Assembly (NCBI RefSeq): GCF_022751215.1
Contig: NZ_JAICDG010000011.1
Coordinates: 61,432-125,431, forward strand
Direction: 5' to 3'
Length of the DNA stretch: 64,000 bases
From: Actinomadura terrae
GTDB lineage: Bacteria; Actinomycetota; Actinomycetes; Streptosporangiales; Streptosporangiaceae
Both the position numbers and the translations under genes were made by a program. Of this stretch, positions 46,472-56,049 are shown piece after piece. Positions within the stretch are counted from its first letter, which is position 1, and the number at the start of each line of letters is the position of its first letter. A model generated the notes under the pieces. It had not been told where the DNA came from. It worked only from the letters and a program-made list of their open reading frames with translations, and did not search any database.

Positions 46472-47214
46472 CCGGCGCGCGGCGGTTCGGCACCGGCGTC
46501 CTCGGCGTCGCCGTCCTGGTGGGGCTGATGGAGCTGGTCGGCCGGACGGGCGCGGCGGGCGACACGTGGCCACCGCTGTCGTCCGTCCTGACCTACAGCG
46601 TCGACGAGCCGGGCCGGGTGATCCTCGCCCGCGCGACCCGGGCCACCGTGGCCGAGGCCGCCGTGGGGCTGCTCGCCGGGGTCCTCGCGGGGGTGGCCGC
46701 CGCCGGGCTCGGCCTGCTCGTCCCGTGGCTGCGGGCGGGGATGAGCCAGCTCGCCGTGCTGCTCAGCACCGTCCCGCTGATCGCGCTCGGGCCGGTGCTC
46801 GTGACCACGGTCGGCAACGAGCGGACGCCGCCGGTGATCGCGGCGCTCGGCGCGGGCTTCGCGGTGTTCGTCGCGATGTCCTCGGCGTTCTCCCGGCCGC
46901 GAACCAGCCTGGACGACGTGTTCCAGGTGCTCGGCGCCTCGCGGGCGAGCACGATGGCGCGGCTGCGCGCGCCCGCCGCCGTCCCGGCGTTCTTCGACGG
47001 GCTGGCGCTGGCCGCCCCGGCGGCGCTGCTCGGCGCGGTCGTGGGGGAGTGGTTCGGGGCACCGCGCGGCATCGGTGTCCTGCTGGTGAGCTCGATGCAG
47101 AACTACGCGGTCGTCCAGCTGTGGGCGGCGGCGCTGTGCGTCTCGCTCGTGTCCCTGGCCGCCTACGGGACGTTGACCGGTGTCCGCCGGGCCTCGGTCC
47201 GCCGGTTCAGTTGA
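46468..47214 (+). CDS. ABC transporter permease, first
   Basis: A 248-residue inner-membrane protein of the BPD-transport (SsuC/TauC-like) family with about six hydrophobic segments: TGVLGVAVLVGLMEL, EAAVGLLAGVLAGVAAAGLGL, LAVLLSTVPLIALGPVLV and others. The ATPase-coupling EAA-like loop is around VFQVLGASRASTMARLRAP. GTG start in the upstream stop. Two distinct permeases in this operon imply a heterodimeric channel. Confidence 0.88.
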   Translation: MTGARRFGTGVLGVAVLVGLMELVGRTGAAGDTWPPLSSVLTYSVDEPGRVILARATRATVAEAAVGLLAGVLAGVAAAGLGLLVPWLRAGMSQLAVLLSTVPLIALGPVLVTTVGNERTPPVIAALGAGFAVFVAMSSAFSRPRTSLDDVFQVLGASRASTMARLRAPAAVPAFFDGLALAAPAALLGAVVGEWFGAPRGIGVLLVSSMQNYAVVQLWAAALCVSLVSLAAYGTLTGVRRASVRRFS

Positions 47215-47225
47215 AGGAGGACGCC

Positions 47226-48008
47226 GTGAACAACCCCGTGAACAACGCCGTGCACACCAACGCGCGGTTCCTGACGCGGTTCCTCCAGGTCGCCTGGCCG
47301 TCGGCGCTGCTCGTCGGCGGGTGGGCGGTGTGGGTCAGGGCCAACGGCTACACCGACCTCGTCGCGCCGATGCCGCAGAGCGTGGCCGCCGACATCCTCA
47401 CCCACCCGGGCGCCTACCTCGGGCCCGTGCTCACCACGACCTGGACGGCGCTCGCGGGCCTGGTCGCCGGGACGCTGCTGGGCGGCGTGCTCGCGGTCGC
47501 GGTCTGGTCGTCCCGGCTGCTGACCGCCGTGCTGACCCCGGCGGCGGTGCTGCTGCGCTCGGTGCCGGTGGTCGCGATCGTGCCGGTCATGATCGGGCTG
47601 TTCGGCACCGGCCGGCCCGCGGTGGTCGCGATCACTGTGGTGGTGACGTTCTTCCCGGCGTTCAGCCTGGTCGCGTCCGGGCTGCGGGCGCCCTCGCCGA
47701 GCACGCGGGACGTCTTCACGGTGCTCGGCGCGTCCAAGCCCGCGACGCTGGCCCGGCTGCTGATCCCCTGCGCGGTGCCGAACGCGCTGGTGGCGGTCCG
47801 GATCGCCGCGCCGAGCACGATCCTGTCGGCGATGCTGGCGGAGTTCCTCATCGGCAAGAGCGGCCTCGGGTTCATGTTCGTCGACTCGGTCTCCTACTCC
47901 CACTACGCGCGGGCGTGGGGGACGGGAGTGGTGGCCACCGCGCTCGCGGTCGCGTCGTTCGTCGCCGCGACGCGCCTGGAACGCTGGACTCTGGAACGGG
48001 TGACCTGA
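47226..48008 (+). CDS. ABC transporter permease, second
   Basis: The 260-residue partner permease, also BPD-type. Transmembrane parts include VAWPSALLVGGWAVWV, TALAGLVAGTLLGGVLAVAVW and VAIVPVMIGLFGTGR. The coupling loop is VFTVLGASKPATLARLLIP, near that of its partner. The GTG at 47226 follows a strong GAAGGAGG at 47214-47221. The gene starts 12 bases after the first permease. Confidence 0.88.
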   Translation: MNNPVNNAVHTNARFLTRFLQVAWPSALLVGGWAVWVRANGYTDLVAPMPQSVAADILTHPGAYLGPVLTTTWTALAGLVAGTLLGGVLAVAVWSSRLLTAVLTPAAVLLRSVPVVAIVPVMIGLFGTGRPAVVAITVVVTFFPAFSLVASGLRAPSPSTRDVFTVLGASKPATLARLLIPCAVPNALVAVRIAAPSTILSAMLAEFLIGKSGLGFMFVDSVSYSHYARAWGTGVVATALAVASFVAATRLERWTLERVT

Positions 48009-48012
48009 GCAC

Positions 48013-49818
48013 ATGCGGGAGAATCACGACCGCGCCTGGCAGGTGGACGGCGCCTACCGGGTCAGCCCCTTCAACACCCGTCCCGACCTGCACGACGGCT
48101 ACGACTGGCCCGACCCGTTCACGCTCATCGACAGCACGCTCCGCAAGACGCTGTTCACCGCCGGGACCCTCACCAGCATCGACGGGTTCCTGCGGATCGC
48201 CGAGCAGCTCACGCTGGCGGGGGTGCGGCACGAGTGCCTCAACGTGGACTGGACGGGAGCCACCGTGCCGCCCGAACGCCAGCTCGAACTGCTGCGGGCC
48301 GTCGGCTCCCGCGACTTCGGGTTCAGCCTGAACGTGTTCGCCGACACGCTGCTGTCGGACGGGAGGCGCCTCCCGCCGGTCGGCATGCGCGAGACCGCCG
48401 AGCTGCTCGTCGAACTCGGCGCCGACACCCTCGCCCCGGGGATCGTCCCGGCGGACGGCCCCGACGCCCGCGCCCGCCAGCTGGACGAGCTGGAGGAGCT
48501 CTTCGACGTGGCCCGCGAGCTCGGCGTCGGGGTGACGGTCACGCTGGCGCAGGTGGGGCTGCGCGACCTCGACGAGATGATCCCGGCGGTCGACCGCGCG
48601 GTCGCGCTCGGGGCGCTGCGGATCGACCTGATGGACTCCGTCAGCAGCCTCGGCCCGGAGGCGATGAAGGCGTTCGTCCGGACGTTCCGCGACCGGCTCG
48701 CGGCGCCCGTCCCGCTCACCATGCACACCCACGACGACTTCGGCCTCGCCACGGCGTGCACGATCGCGGCGGCGACGGCGGGCGCCTCGCCCGACGTCGC
48801 GGCGGGCGGCGTGTCGTACCGGTGCGGGTTCGCGGCGATGGAGGAGGTCGTGCTGGCCCTGGAGACCCTCTACGGCGTGCGGACCGGCATCGACCTGACG
48901 GCGCTCACCCGGCTCGCGCACACGGTGGCGCGGGAGTCGGGGCTGCCCGTCCCGCCGCTCAAGCCGGTCGTCGGCCGCTACGCCTACCTGCGCCACATGC
49001 CCCGCGACGTCGCCGCCGCGCTGCGGGACGGGCCGGACGCCTTCCCGCCGCCCTCCTCGTGCGTCGCCCCGGAGATGGTCGGCGGACGGCTGGAGTGGGT
49101 CTGGGACAGCCTCGGCACGGACGACATGGCCATGGCTTTCGCCGAGTCCCGGGGCGAGACGTTCTCGGCGGAGGAGGCGGCGTCCGTACGGCGCGCGCTG
49201 GACGCGGCGGTGGCGGATATCGAGGAGTATCCGCGCTGGCTCGAACCGGACCGCGTCACGGAGATCGTCGACCGCACCCTCGCCGAGCTGCGAGCCGCGC
49301 CGGCCCCGGCGTCCACCGAGGACGGCCTGGCCGCCTTCGACGGGCTCGACGTGCGCCAGGCCACCGAGTCGGCGTACGCGTGCTGCCGCTGGGCGCCGTG
49401 GGTGGACCTGCTGGTCGCCGGACGCCCGTACCGCACCTGGGACGCGCTGGACGCGGCGGCCCGCGCGGGCCTGGCCGCCCTGGGGGAGGACTCGCTCGTA
49501 GCGCTGATCCGCAAGCATCCGCCGATCGGCGCCGACACGCGAACGGAGGGCCCGCCGGGCTTCTCCACGATCGAGCAGTCCTCGCTGGCCGCCTCCCCCG
49601 CGCTGCTGCGCGAGATCGGACGGCTCAACGCGGCGTACCAGGCCCGCTTCGGGTTCACCTATCTGGTCGCGGCCGAGGGGCGCGGCGCCGCCGACCTCGT
49701 CGCGGACGTCCGGCGGCGCCTCGGCAACCCCCGGTCACGGGAGCTGGCCGTGGCCCGCGCGGAGCTGACCGCGATCGTCCTGAGCCGGTTGCGCCGCATG
49801 ACAGGAGTCACCGCATGA
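48013..49818 (+). CDS. DRE-TIM metallolyase fused to OHCU decarboxylase
   Basis: A 601-residue two-domain enzyme. The N-terminal part is a DRE-TIM (HMGL-like) barrel with IDSTLRKT (Asp40, Arg44) in place of the usual DxTLRDG and the metal motif MHTHDDFG (His238, His240). These enzymes make or break C-C bonds next to a carboxylate. The C-terminal about 160 residues (from about 437) are a clear OHCU decarboxylase domain: SLVALIRKHPPIG with the catalytic His, STIEQSSL with the Glu, and RLNAAYQARFGFTYLV. OHCU decarboxylase normally forms S-allantoin in uric acid breakdown. A fusion of the two is not known to me. Last gene of the operon, four bases after the permease. Confidence 0.9.
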   Translation: MRENHDRAWQVDGAYRVSPFNTRPDLHDGYDWPDPFTLIDSTLRKTLFTAGTLTSIDGFLRIAEQLTLAGVRHECLNVDWTGATVPPERQLELLRAVGSRDFGFSLNVFADTLLSDGRRLPPVGMRETAELLVELGADTLAPGIVPADGPDARARQLDELEELFDVARELGVGVTVTLAQVGLRDLDEMIPAVDRAVALGALRIDLMDSVSSLGPEAMKAFVRTFRDRLAAPVPLTMHTHDDFGLATACTIAAATAGASPDVAAGGVSYRCGFAAMEEVVLALETLYGVRTGIDLTALTRLAHTVARESGLPVPPLKPVVGRYAYLRHMPRDVAAALRDGPDAFPPPSSCVAPEMVGGRLEWVWDSLGTDDMAMAFAESRGETFSAEEAASVRRALDAAVADIEEYPRWLEPDRVTEIVDRTLAELRAAPAPASTEDGLAAFDGLDVRQATESAYACCRWAPWVDLLVAGRPYRTWDALDAAARAGLAALGEDSLVALIRKHPPIGADTRTEGPPGFSTIEQSSLAASPALLREIGRLNAAYQARFGFTYLVAAEGRGAADLVADVRRRLGNPRSRELAVARAELTAIVLSRLRRMTGVTA

Positions 49819-49823
49819 CCGGG

Positions 49824-49844
49824 TGACCGCCGGGCCGGCGGTCA
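49824..49844. terminator. Hairpin at the end of the catabolic operon
   Basis: TGACCGCC pairs with GGCGGTCA across a five-base loop. The right arm includes the stop codon of the minus-strand secreted protein gene, and the left arm lies six bases after the operon stop. It is a compact bidirectional terminator. Confidence 0.6.
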
Positions 49845-50228
49845 GTCCCAGTTGAGGGCGACCTGCGTGAGCAGCTCGCGCTCCTCCCAGACGCTGACGA
49901 CGGAGTTCACGCCGCTGCCGTCGTCGGAGGGCGAGAAGTCATGCGACGTCCACGACTCCCCGGCGGCGATGTCGTGCTGCTGGGAGGCGTAGTCCCCGGT
50001 CACGTAGTCGACCGTCACCCGCACGTGGCGGGCCTCGGGGCACTCCACGGTCCACACGGCGGCGGCCTTCAGCTGCCCGTCCGGGGCGACGAGCTCGTTC
50101 CCGTCCACCTCGGCCTGGCACACCAGGTTCAGCGGGGCCTGGGCGGGCGCGGCGATGGCCGGGGTGGCGGTCAGCCCGCCCGCCACGACCGCGGCCAGGG
50201 ACACTCCTGCAAGGATTCGTGCGCGCAT
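49842..50228 (-). CDS. Small secreted protein
   Basis: A 128-residue protein with a Sec signal peptide (MRARILAGVSLAAVVAGGL, cleavage after about AIAAPA) and a mature beta-rich domain with two cysteines (NLVCQAEVDG, WTVECPEARH) that could form a disulfide. VRVTVDYVTGDYASQQHDI and SVVSVWEERELL suggest an Ig- or sandwich-like fold. No family is recognised. I start it at the third of three ATGs, 50228, because AAGGAG (50241-50236) is seven bases upstream of it; ATGs at 50234 and 50246 are in frame. Confidence 0.7.
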   Translation of the reverse strand: MRARILAGVSLAAVVAGGLTATPAIAAPAQAPLNLVCQAEVDGNELVAPDGQLKAAAVWTVECPEARHVRVTVDYVTGDYASQQHDIAAGESWTSHDFSPSDDGSGVNSVVSVWEERELLTQVALNWD

Positions 50229-50457
50229 CGTCATTCTCCTTTTCATGCTGCGCTTCGTTGGCCCTTGAAGTGTGCGGTTCGGACCCCCGGGTGGGTCGAC
50301 CCCGCCTACGGGCGGACCCAGGTACGGCCAGCACTACCTCGCGCCCGTCTCCCGGCGCCCAGTGTTTCTTTTGCCTGTTTAGACGCATTGCGGCGGCAAT
50401 TGGCGGACGAAAACCCTCTTGATCAATTTGTGCGGCGCGGCGGGATCGGCGATGGCA

Positions 50458-50487
50458 ATGACAGTGGACGGGCTTTCTCGCTAGCAT
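50458..50487 (+). promoter_or_regulatory. Probable promoter of the gene at 50530
   Basis: ATGACA (50458-50463) and TAGCAT (50482-50487) are separated by 18 bases, about 40 bases before the ATG. The spacing and position suit a housekeeping-type promoter. The rest of 50229-50457 shows nothing else that I can support. Confidence 0.45.
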
Positions 50488-50529
50488 GCGTAAGGGAGTT
50501 TTCCGGGCCGGTCATACGGAGGTAAGCGC

Positions 50530-51006
50530 ATGCTCAGCACCCAGCCGGAACTGGTCTGGCAGGGCCGTGTCCACCTCGGGGACGAACCGGGTGTGTACGG
50601 CGACGCCAGCTATTCCGGCCTCGCCGTCGAGCTTCCGCTGACGCTCCAGAAAACCGACCCCGCGGGGCCGAACACCACCACATTGCAGGTGTTCACGGAG
50701 CACGTCACGACGTTCGCCGGTTATCCGGGCCATTTGGTCTCGGTGATCCTGCACGAGGCCGACCCGGCCCATCCGGGCCACTTCAGGGAGGTCGTGCTCG
50801 CCACGACCCGGTTGACGACGTCCGACAACAACAAGGTCGACCTCGCCGTGGACCTCGCGGGCCGGGCCCTGCCCGCCCGCGTCAGCGTCCGGGTGCACGT
50901 CGACACCGTGGTCCCGCCGGGCCTGTACAACGACTTCGTCGTCATCAGACTGGTGAACAGGTCGCCGAACTTCGTGTTCGTCGCGTCCCTGGGGTTCAAC
51001 GCCTGA
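50530..51006 (+). CDS. Hypothetical beta-rich protein, 158 residues
   Basis: A soluble, strongly beta-patterned protein (LVSVILHEADPAHPGHFREVVL, RVSVRVHVDTVVPPGLY, FVFVASLGFNA) with no cysteine, signal peptide or catalytic motif. The fold looks like an immunoglobulin-type sandwich. I do not recognise a family. The ATG follows CGGAGGTAAGCGC, a good ribosome site. It converges on the large trypsin-STAND gene with only nine bases between the stops. Confidence 0.65.
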   Translation: MLSTQPELVWQGRVHLGDEPGVYGDASYSGLAVELPLTLQKTDPAGPNTTTLQVFTEHVTTFAGYPGHLVSVILHEADPAHPGHFREVVLATTRLTTSDNNKVDLAVDLAGRALPARVSVRVHVDTVVPPGLYNDFVVIRLVNRSPNFVFVASLGFNA

Positions 51007-51015
51007 CGCTCGCGG

Positions 51016-54000
51016 TCAGCCGCGCTCCTCCCCGCCGGCGTCCCCGCCCGCGTCCCCTCCCTCGTCCTCGAACGCGGCCATCGCCGGGAGGGCGTTGCCG
51101 AGGACGGGGATCACCTGGGGGAGGGCCGCGATCATCAGCGCGGGCGGCGGGAGCCAGCCGTCCTCGCGGATGCCCTGGACGATGAGGCGTTCGGCGTCGG
51201 CGTGGGCGCCGGCGGTCACCAACTGGTCGATGATGCCCTCGAACGCCTCGCGGCGCCGGGTCGGCGACTGGATGCGCGCCGCCTCCTCCTCCGCCTCGGC
51301 GAGGTGGCCCGCCGCCGCGATGGCCAGGGCGATGTCCCTCCAGATGGGGCCCTGCCGGTGATAGTGCCGGCTGTCGTCGTCGACGATGTCGCGGGCCTGG
51401 TCCAGGAGCCCGGCGCGCAGGGCGGCGGCCGCGATCGAGGCCAGCGCCGCGCCGCGCACCTTGGGGTCGTGCATGCGCTTGGCGATCTCTAGCGCCTGCT
51501 CGTTGAGCCGGACGGCGCGCGCGGTCTCCCCGTCGGCGGCGGCGCGCGCCGCGATCAGCGTGAGCGTGTTCCAGGCGGGGAACGGCAGCCGCGCGCTCTG
51601 CATGACCGTCACCGTGCGCTCGGCGAGGTCGAGCTGCCCGATCTGGACGGCCGCGTAGGCGATGTTCGACAGGGCCCGCTGGTGGCGGTGCTCGTCCACG
51701 TGGGTGGCGGCGAGGTCCTCGGCCTCGCGCAGCAGCCGCCCGGCGCGCTCGCCGTCGCCGATCGCGGCGGCGGTCACGGCCAGTTCGATGAGGCCGCGGC
51801 AGCGCGGCTCGGCGTTGGTGATCGCGATGGTGTGCACGGCCGTCTCGGCCTCCGCGAGGAGCTTGCCCGCCTGGCCCGGGTTGCCGGAGTCCGCGGTGAC
51901 GCGGGCGAGCGCGCACAGGAGCGCGCCGCGCACTCGCATGTTGCGCAGGGCCCGGATCTCCTGCCCGACCTTGCGCCGCAGCGTCCGCAGCCGGTCCCGG
52001 CTCGCGGCGCAAACCGCGAGCAGGGCCTCCACGCGGGACCGCGAGTCGGCCACCCTGGTCGCGAGCCGCTCGGCCATCGCGAGGTCGCCGGTCGCGACGG
52101 CCGCCGCGGCGAGCGTGACCGCCACGGCGTCGTGGGAGTCGGCGTCGAACCCCGGCAGCCGCCGCTCGCCCGCGGCCAGCATCCGCGCGGCGGCGGTGGT
52201 GTGCCCGAGCGTGTGGGCGAGGCGTGCGACGCCGGCGAGCGCGGAGACGCGCGTCACCGGGTCGGCGACGCGGGCGACGAGCCGTTCGGCGGTGTCGAGG
52301 TCGGCGGTGCGGGCGGCAGCGGTGGCAAGCTCGGCCGCGACGGAGTCGAGGGTGTCGGCGTCCATGTCGTCCAGCCGCTGCTCGGCGAGGGTCAGGAACC
52401 GCCCGGCGCGGCCGTACTCGCCCTCGCCGTAGGCCGCCCGCGCCAGGTCGGCGAACGCGCTCACCCGCAGGCGCGGACGGTCGATCACGCCGACGATCCG
52501 CTCGGCGTCCCCGTAGCGGCCGCGCGCGGCGGCGGCCAGCGCCGCGGCCGTCAGCTCGAACGGCGACAGGTGCCGGACCGACCCGGCCGGGGCCGCCTCT
52601 TCGGCCGCGAGCAGGAAGGCGACCGCCCGCTCGCGGTCGCCCTGGTCGATGGCGACCCGGCCGAGCTGGGCCAGGCCCGCCGCGTGCCGGAACCCGTTCG
52701 GCATCGACTGGACGAGCCGCTCGGCGTCGCGCGAAAGGCCCGCCCGCGCGAGCGTCTCCGCGGCGTTGACCAGCGCGATCGCCCGTTTGCGGGTCGGGGT
52801 CATCGCGGCCAGCGCGGCCTCGATGACGCCGGTGCGCCGCTGCCGCGCGGCCTCCGCCACGACGGCGCCGAGCACGTCGTTGCGCTCGTGCACGTCGATG
52901 ATCCGCGACGCCGCGCGGACGGCGAGCGCGGTGAGGCCGAGGTCGGTGGCGGTCGTGGCGAGCTCGGTCGGCAGGTTCTGCCGCGACGGGAACCGGAGCG
53001 CGGCGGTGATGCCCGCCTCCAGCAGGTCGGAGGTGCCGCCCTTCAGCTCCGCGAGGTGGGTCTCGATCAGCAGGCCCGTCGACTGCGTCCCCCACGGGCG
53101 GGGACGGTCGCCCGCTTTCAGCGCGATCGTCAGCAGGTCCCGGGCGCCGTCGAGGTCGTCGCGCGCGATGGCCTCGGCGGCCGCCTCGACCAGCGGCGCC
53201 CACTGGCGGCGCGGCAGGAGCGCGAAGAGGTCGGCCGTGGTCTCGACCATCCGGGTCGCGGTGTCGACCCGGCCCGCGTCGAGCGCGGCGAGGGCGATGC
53301 GGACGGCGGCCGCCGGGCGGCGGGGCGCCTCGATCAGCAGCATGAGCCGTTCGGCGTCGTCGAGGAGCCCCGCCTCCACGACCGCGGGGAACAGCGCGGG
53401 GAACCCTGCCTGCCGGGAGTTGCCCTTGGCGGAGGTGGTCTCGATCGCCTCCGCCAGCACCGCCGCGGCCTCGGCGTGCTCGCCCCGCAGCTCCAGCGCC
53501 CGGACGATCCGGCCGAGCGCCCGGCACACCAGCCGGGGGCCGTTGACCGACGTCCGGACCAGTTCCCGCGCCGCCCCGGCCTCGCCCCGCTCGGCGAGCA
53601 CCCCGGCGATGTCGGCGAACGTCTCCCAGCGCAGGTCCTGGTGGTCGATGAGGTGCGCGAGCCGCTCGGCGTCCTCCTGGAACCCGGCCTCGGCGGCGAT
53701 CCGGGCCGCGGCCGCGAGGATCGGCCGCTGGTCCTTCCTGTCGGTGAACGAGCGCGCGACCCGCTCCACCGAGTCGAACAGCCCGGCGCGGGCGGCGTCG
53801 CAGGCCAGGTTCACCAGCAGGTCCCGGCGGCGGCCCCGGGAGTGGACGACGGAGATGATCAGCCGGGCGGCCTCCTCCATGAGCGCCTCGGCCCGGGTGA
53901 ACCCGCTGCCCAGCACGAGCGCGATCCGGGCGAGGGTGCGGGCGCGCCGCACCCCGCTCAGGATGTTGCCGGCCAGCAGCTCCGCCTCCTGGAGCCACAG

Positions 54001-56049
54001 CTCCGCCTGGGTGTCGGCGCCGGTCCGGCCGGCCACCTCCGCGATGGAGATCAGGATGTTGGACTTGATCGACGGGACGACGATCTCGCGCGCCATCCGC
54101 TCGGCCCGCTCCAGGTCGCCGAGCTCCGCCCAGCCCATCGCGATCACCTCGGGGTGGATGCGGGCGGAGAGTCGGAGCTGGTCGCGCCACAGCGCCAGCA
54201 GGTACGTCGCGGCCAGGTCCGGGGGGTCTTCGGCGAGGTGCAGCCGGATCGAGTCGGTGAGTGTACGCACGGCCGGCTCCGCCGTCCCGACGCGCTCCCG
54301 CAGCCGCCGCCAGCGGTCGGGGTCGTTGAGCCCGCGCAGCCGCGCCAGGTCGCCGGAGTCGGCCAGCACCTGCGGGTAGCGGTCCAGGAGGTAGAGCGGG
54401 GTGTCGGCGGGCCAGCCGCCGGTCCGGAACGGCTCGGCCCAGGCGTGGACGGCCTCCCGGTGGGCGGCCATCGCGTCCGCGCCGAGGCGTTCGGTGGTGG
54501 TCTCCCGGATGAGGTCGTGGGCGAAGGAGTACCGGCGCTGCCCGTGCTCCTCGCGGCAGTCCACGAGTCTGGCGATCGTGTGCTCGACCAGGTCCCGGAC
54601 GTCGTAGAGGTCGAGGCCGGTGAGGTGCGCGACGTCGGCGTCGGCGAGCCCGCCGCCCGAGGCGGCCAGCAGCCCGAGCACCCCGCGGCTCGTGCGGTCG
54701 CGCAGGTGCTGCTGGAGGTCGAGTTCGGCGGCCCGCCGCGACGCGCGCGAGGCGTCGTTGGCGGCCAGCGGGCGGCGCTCGCAGCGGCGCAGCGGATGCC
54801 CGTCCGGGACGTCGGCGGGCACCTCGGGGAAGTGCCTGCTGGTCACCAGCACGTGGCCGCCGCGCGGCAGGTACTCGGGGAGCTGCGCGGCGATGCTGCT
54901 CTCGCGGTGCTGGAGGTGGTCGTCCTCGTCGAGGCCGTCCACGATCAGCATCAGGTGGCGGCCGTCCGCGGTGACACGTTCCACCGCGCGCTGCCACAGG
55001 TCGTCGAGGTCGAACGCGGTGGGCACGACACCGGGGGAGAGGACCTCGCCGACCAGCGGGGCGAGCTGGTCGGCGAGCGCGGTCCGGTAGTCGGCGAGGC
55101 GCGAGCCGGTCGAGCGGGACACGAAGAACGCGACCGTGACGACCTCGGTCGCGGGGTCCCCGGCGAACGCGGCGGCGAGCGTCGTCTTGCCCGCGTAGGG
55201 GTCGCCGACCAGCCACAGGTAGGACGTGGCGCCCGTCGCGAACTCCTGGAGCCGGGCGAGCTCGGCGTCCCGGTCGGCGGGGTGCGGGCACCGCGCGCGC
55301 ATCTTCGTGATCGTGGACCAGTACCGCGACCGGCGCACCGGCGCGGCGGGCCCAGCGGTCGCCTCGTCCAGCCGGACGCCCGCGTCCTCCAGCAGCGCGT
55401 TCAGGGCCTCCCGGCTCGCGCGCGGCTCGACGAACTCGCCCGCGATCCGGGGCCGGTGCGGCCCGGCGGCGCTGAAGACCCGCGAGGCGGTCAGCGGGCC
55501 GTCGGCCTCGGCCCAGCGGACGACGCCGACCAGCTTCCCGCCGACCAGGACGGGCCCGCCCGACAGCCCCTTGTAGGACATGCCCGCGCGCTGCGGCGCG
55601 TCGTGCCGGTGCAGGTCGAGCAGGCCCGTCTTGACGTTCGCGCCGAGCAGGACCTCGCCGTCCACCTGGTCGACGTCGCGGACGGCGCCGAGCGCGCCCG
55701 TGCGCTCGTGGGACGCGGGGAACCCCCAGCAGGAGAACGTCGCGCGGCCCGTGCCCCACGGGTCGACGTCGGCCAGCACGGCCGGGGCGACCGCGGGCAG
55801 CGCGCCGGCGGGCACCCGCAGCAGGGCCAGGTCGACCTCGGCGCCCTCGGCCGTCCAGATCCGGTCGGCGGCGACGGCGAGCGAACCGTCGGGGGTGGCG
55901 AGCCGGACGGTCGCGGCTCCCGGCGCGTCCACCACGTGCCGGCAGGTGAGCATGAGCCGGTCGGAGACCCGGTAGCCGGTGCCGAACCCCTTCGCGCCGT
56001 CCTCGACGAGCACCTCGACGGTGCGCCAGCGTGGCTCGTCGGGCGTCAC
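51016..56049 (-). CDS. Trypsin-like peptidase fused to a STAND NTPase and helical repeats
   Basis: A 1677-residue protein. An N-terminal trypsin-fold domain has the catalytic triad His38 (LTCRHVV), Asp73 (EVDLALLRV) and Ser163 (YKGLSGGPVLV). A STAND-type NTPase follows, with Walker A GDPYAGKTT (282-290) and Walker B LMLIVDGLDE (366-375). The remaining about 1100 residues are TPR-like helical repeats dominated by AERLA, DAERI and GDLERAERMA-type units. Trypsin-STAND proteins partnered with trypco domains have been predicted to be conflict or immunity systems of multicellular bacteria: the repeats sense, the NTPase switches, the protease acts. GTG start at 56049 overlaps the stop of the trypco2 gene. 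Confidence 0.88.
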   Translation of the reverse strand: MTPDEPRWRTVEVLVEDGAKGFGTGYRVSDRLMLTCRHVVDAPGAATVRLATPDGSLAVAADRIWTAEGAEVDLALLRVPAGALPAVAPAVLADVDPWGTGRATFSCWGFPASHERTGALGAVRDVDQVDGEVLLGANVKTGLLDLHRHDAPQRAGMSYKGLSGGPVLVGGKLVGVVRWAEADGPLTASRVFSAAGPHRPRIAGEFVEPRASREALNALLEDAGVRLDEATAGPAAPVRRSRYWSTITKMRARCPHPADRDAELARLQEFATGATSYLWLVGDPYAGKTTLAAAFAGDPATEVVTVAFFVSRSTGSRLADYRTALADQLAPLVGEVLSPGVVPTAFDLDDLWQRAVERVTADGRHLMLIVDGLDEDDHLQHRESSIAAQLPEYLPRGGHVLVTSRHFPEVPADVPDGHPLRRCERRPLAANDASRASRRAAELDLQQHLRDRTSRGVLGLLAASGGGLADADVAHLTGLDLYDVRDLVEHTIARLVDCREEHGQRRYSFAHDLIRETTTERLGADAMAAHREAVHAWAEPFRTGGWPADTPLYLLDRYPQVLADSGDLARLRGLNDPDRWRRLRERVGTAEPAVRTLTDSIRLHLAEDPPDLAATYLLALWRDQLRLSARIHPEVIAMGWAELGDLERAERMAREIVVPSIKSNILISIAEVAGRTGADTQAELWLQEAELLAGNILSGVRRARTLARIALVLGSGFTRAEALMEEAARLIISVVHSRGRRRDLLVNLACDAARAGLFDSVERVARSFTDRKDQRPILAAAARIAAEAGFQEDAERLAHLIDHQDLRWETFADIAGVLAERGEAGAARELVRTSVNGPRLVCRALGRIVRALELRGEHAEAAAVLAEAIETTSAKGNSRQAGFPALFPAVVEAGLLDDAERLMLLIEAPRRPAAAVRIALAALDAGRVDTATRMVETTADLFALLPRRQWAPLVEAAAEAIARDDLDGARDLLTIALKAGDRPRPWGTQSTGLLIETHLAELKGGTSDLLEAGITAALRFPSRQNLPTELATTATDLGLTALAVRAASRIIDVHERNDVLGAVVAEAARQRRTGVIEAALAAMTPTRKRAIALVNAAETLARAGLSRDAERLVQSMPNGFRHAAGLAQLGRVAIDQGDRERAVAFLLAAEEAAPAGSVRHLSPFELTAAALAAAARGRYGDAERIVGVIDRPRLRVSAFADLARAAYGEGEYGRAGRFLTLAEQRLDDMDADTLDSVAAELATAAARTADLDTAERLVARVADPVTRVSALAGVARLAHTLGHTTAAARMLAAGERRLPGFDADSHDAVAVTLAAAAVATGDLAMAERLATRVADSRSRVEALLAVCAASRDRLRTLRRKVGQEIRALRNMRVRGALLCALARVTADSGNPGQAGKLLAEAETAVHTIAITNAEPRCRGLIELAVTAAAIGDGERAGRLLREAEDLAATHVDEHRHQRALSNIAYAAVQIGQLDLAERTVTVMQSARLPFPAWNTLTLIAARAAADGETARAVRLNEQALEIAKRMHDPKVRGAALASIAAAALRAGLLDQARDIVDDDSRHYHRQGPIWRDIALAIAAAGHLAEAEEEAARIQSPTRRREAFEGIIDQLVTAGAHADAERLIVQGIREDGWLPPPALMIAALPQVIPVLGNALPAMAAFEDEGGDAGGDAGGEERG

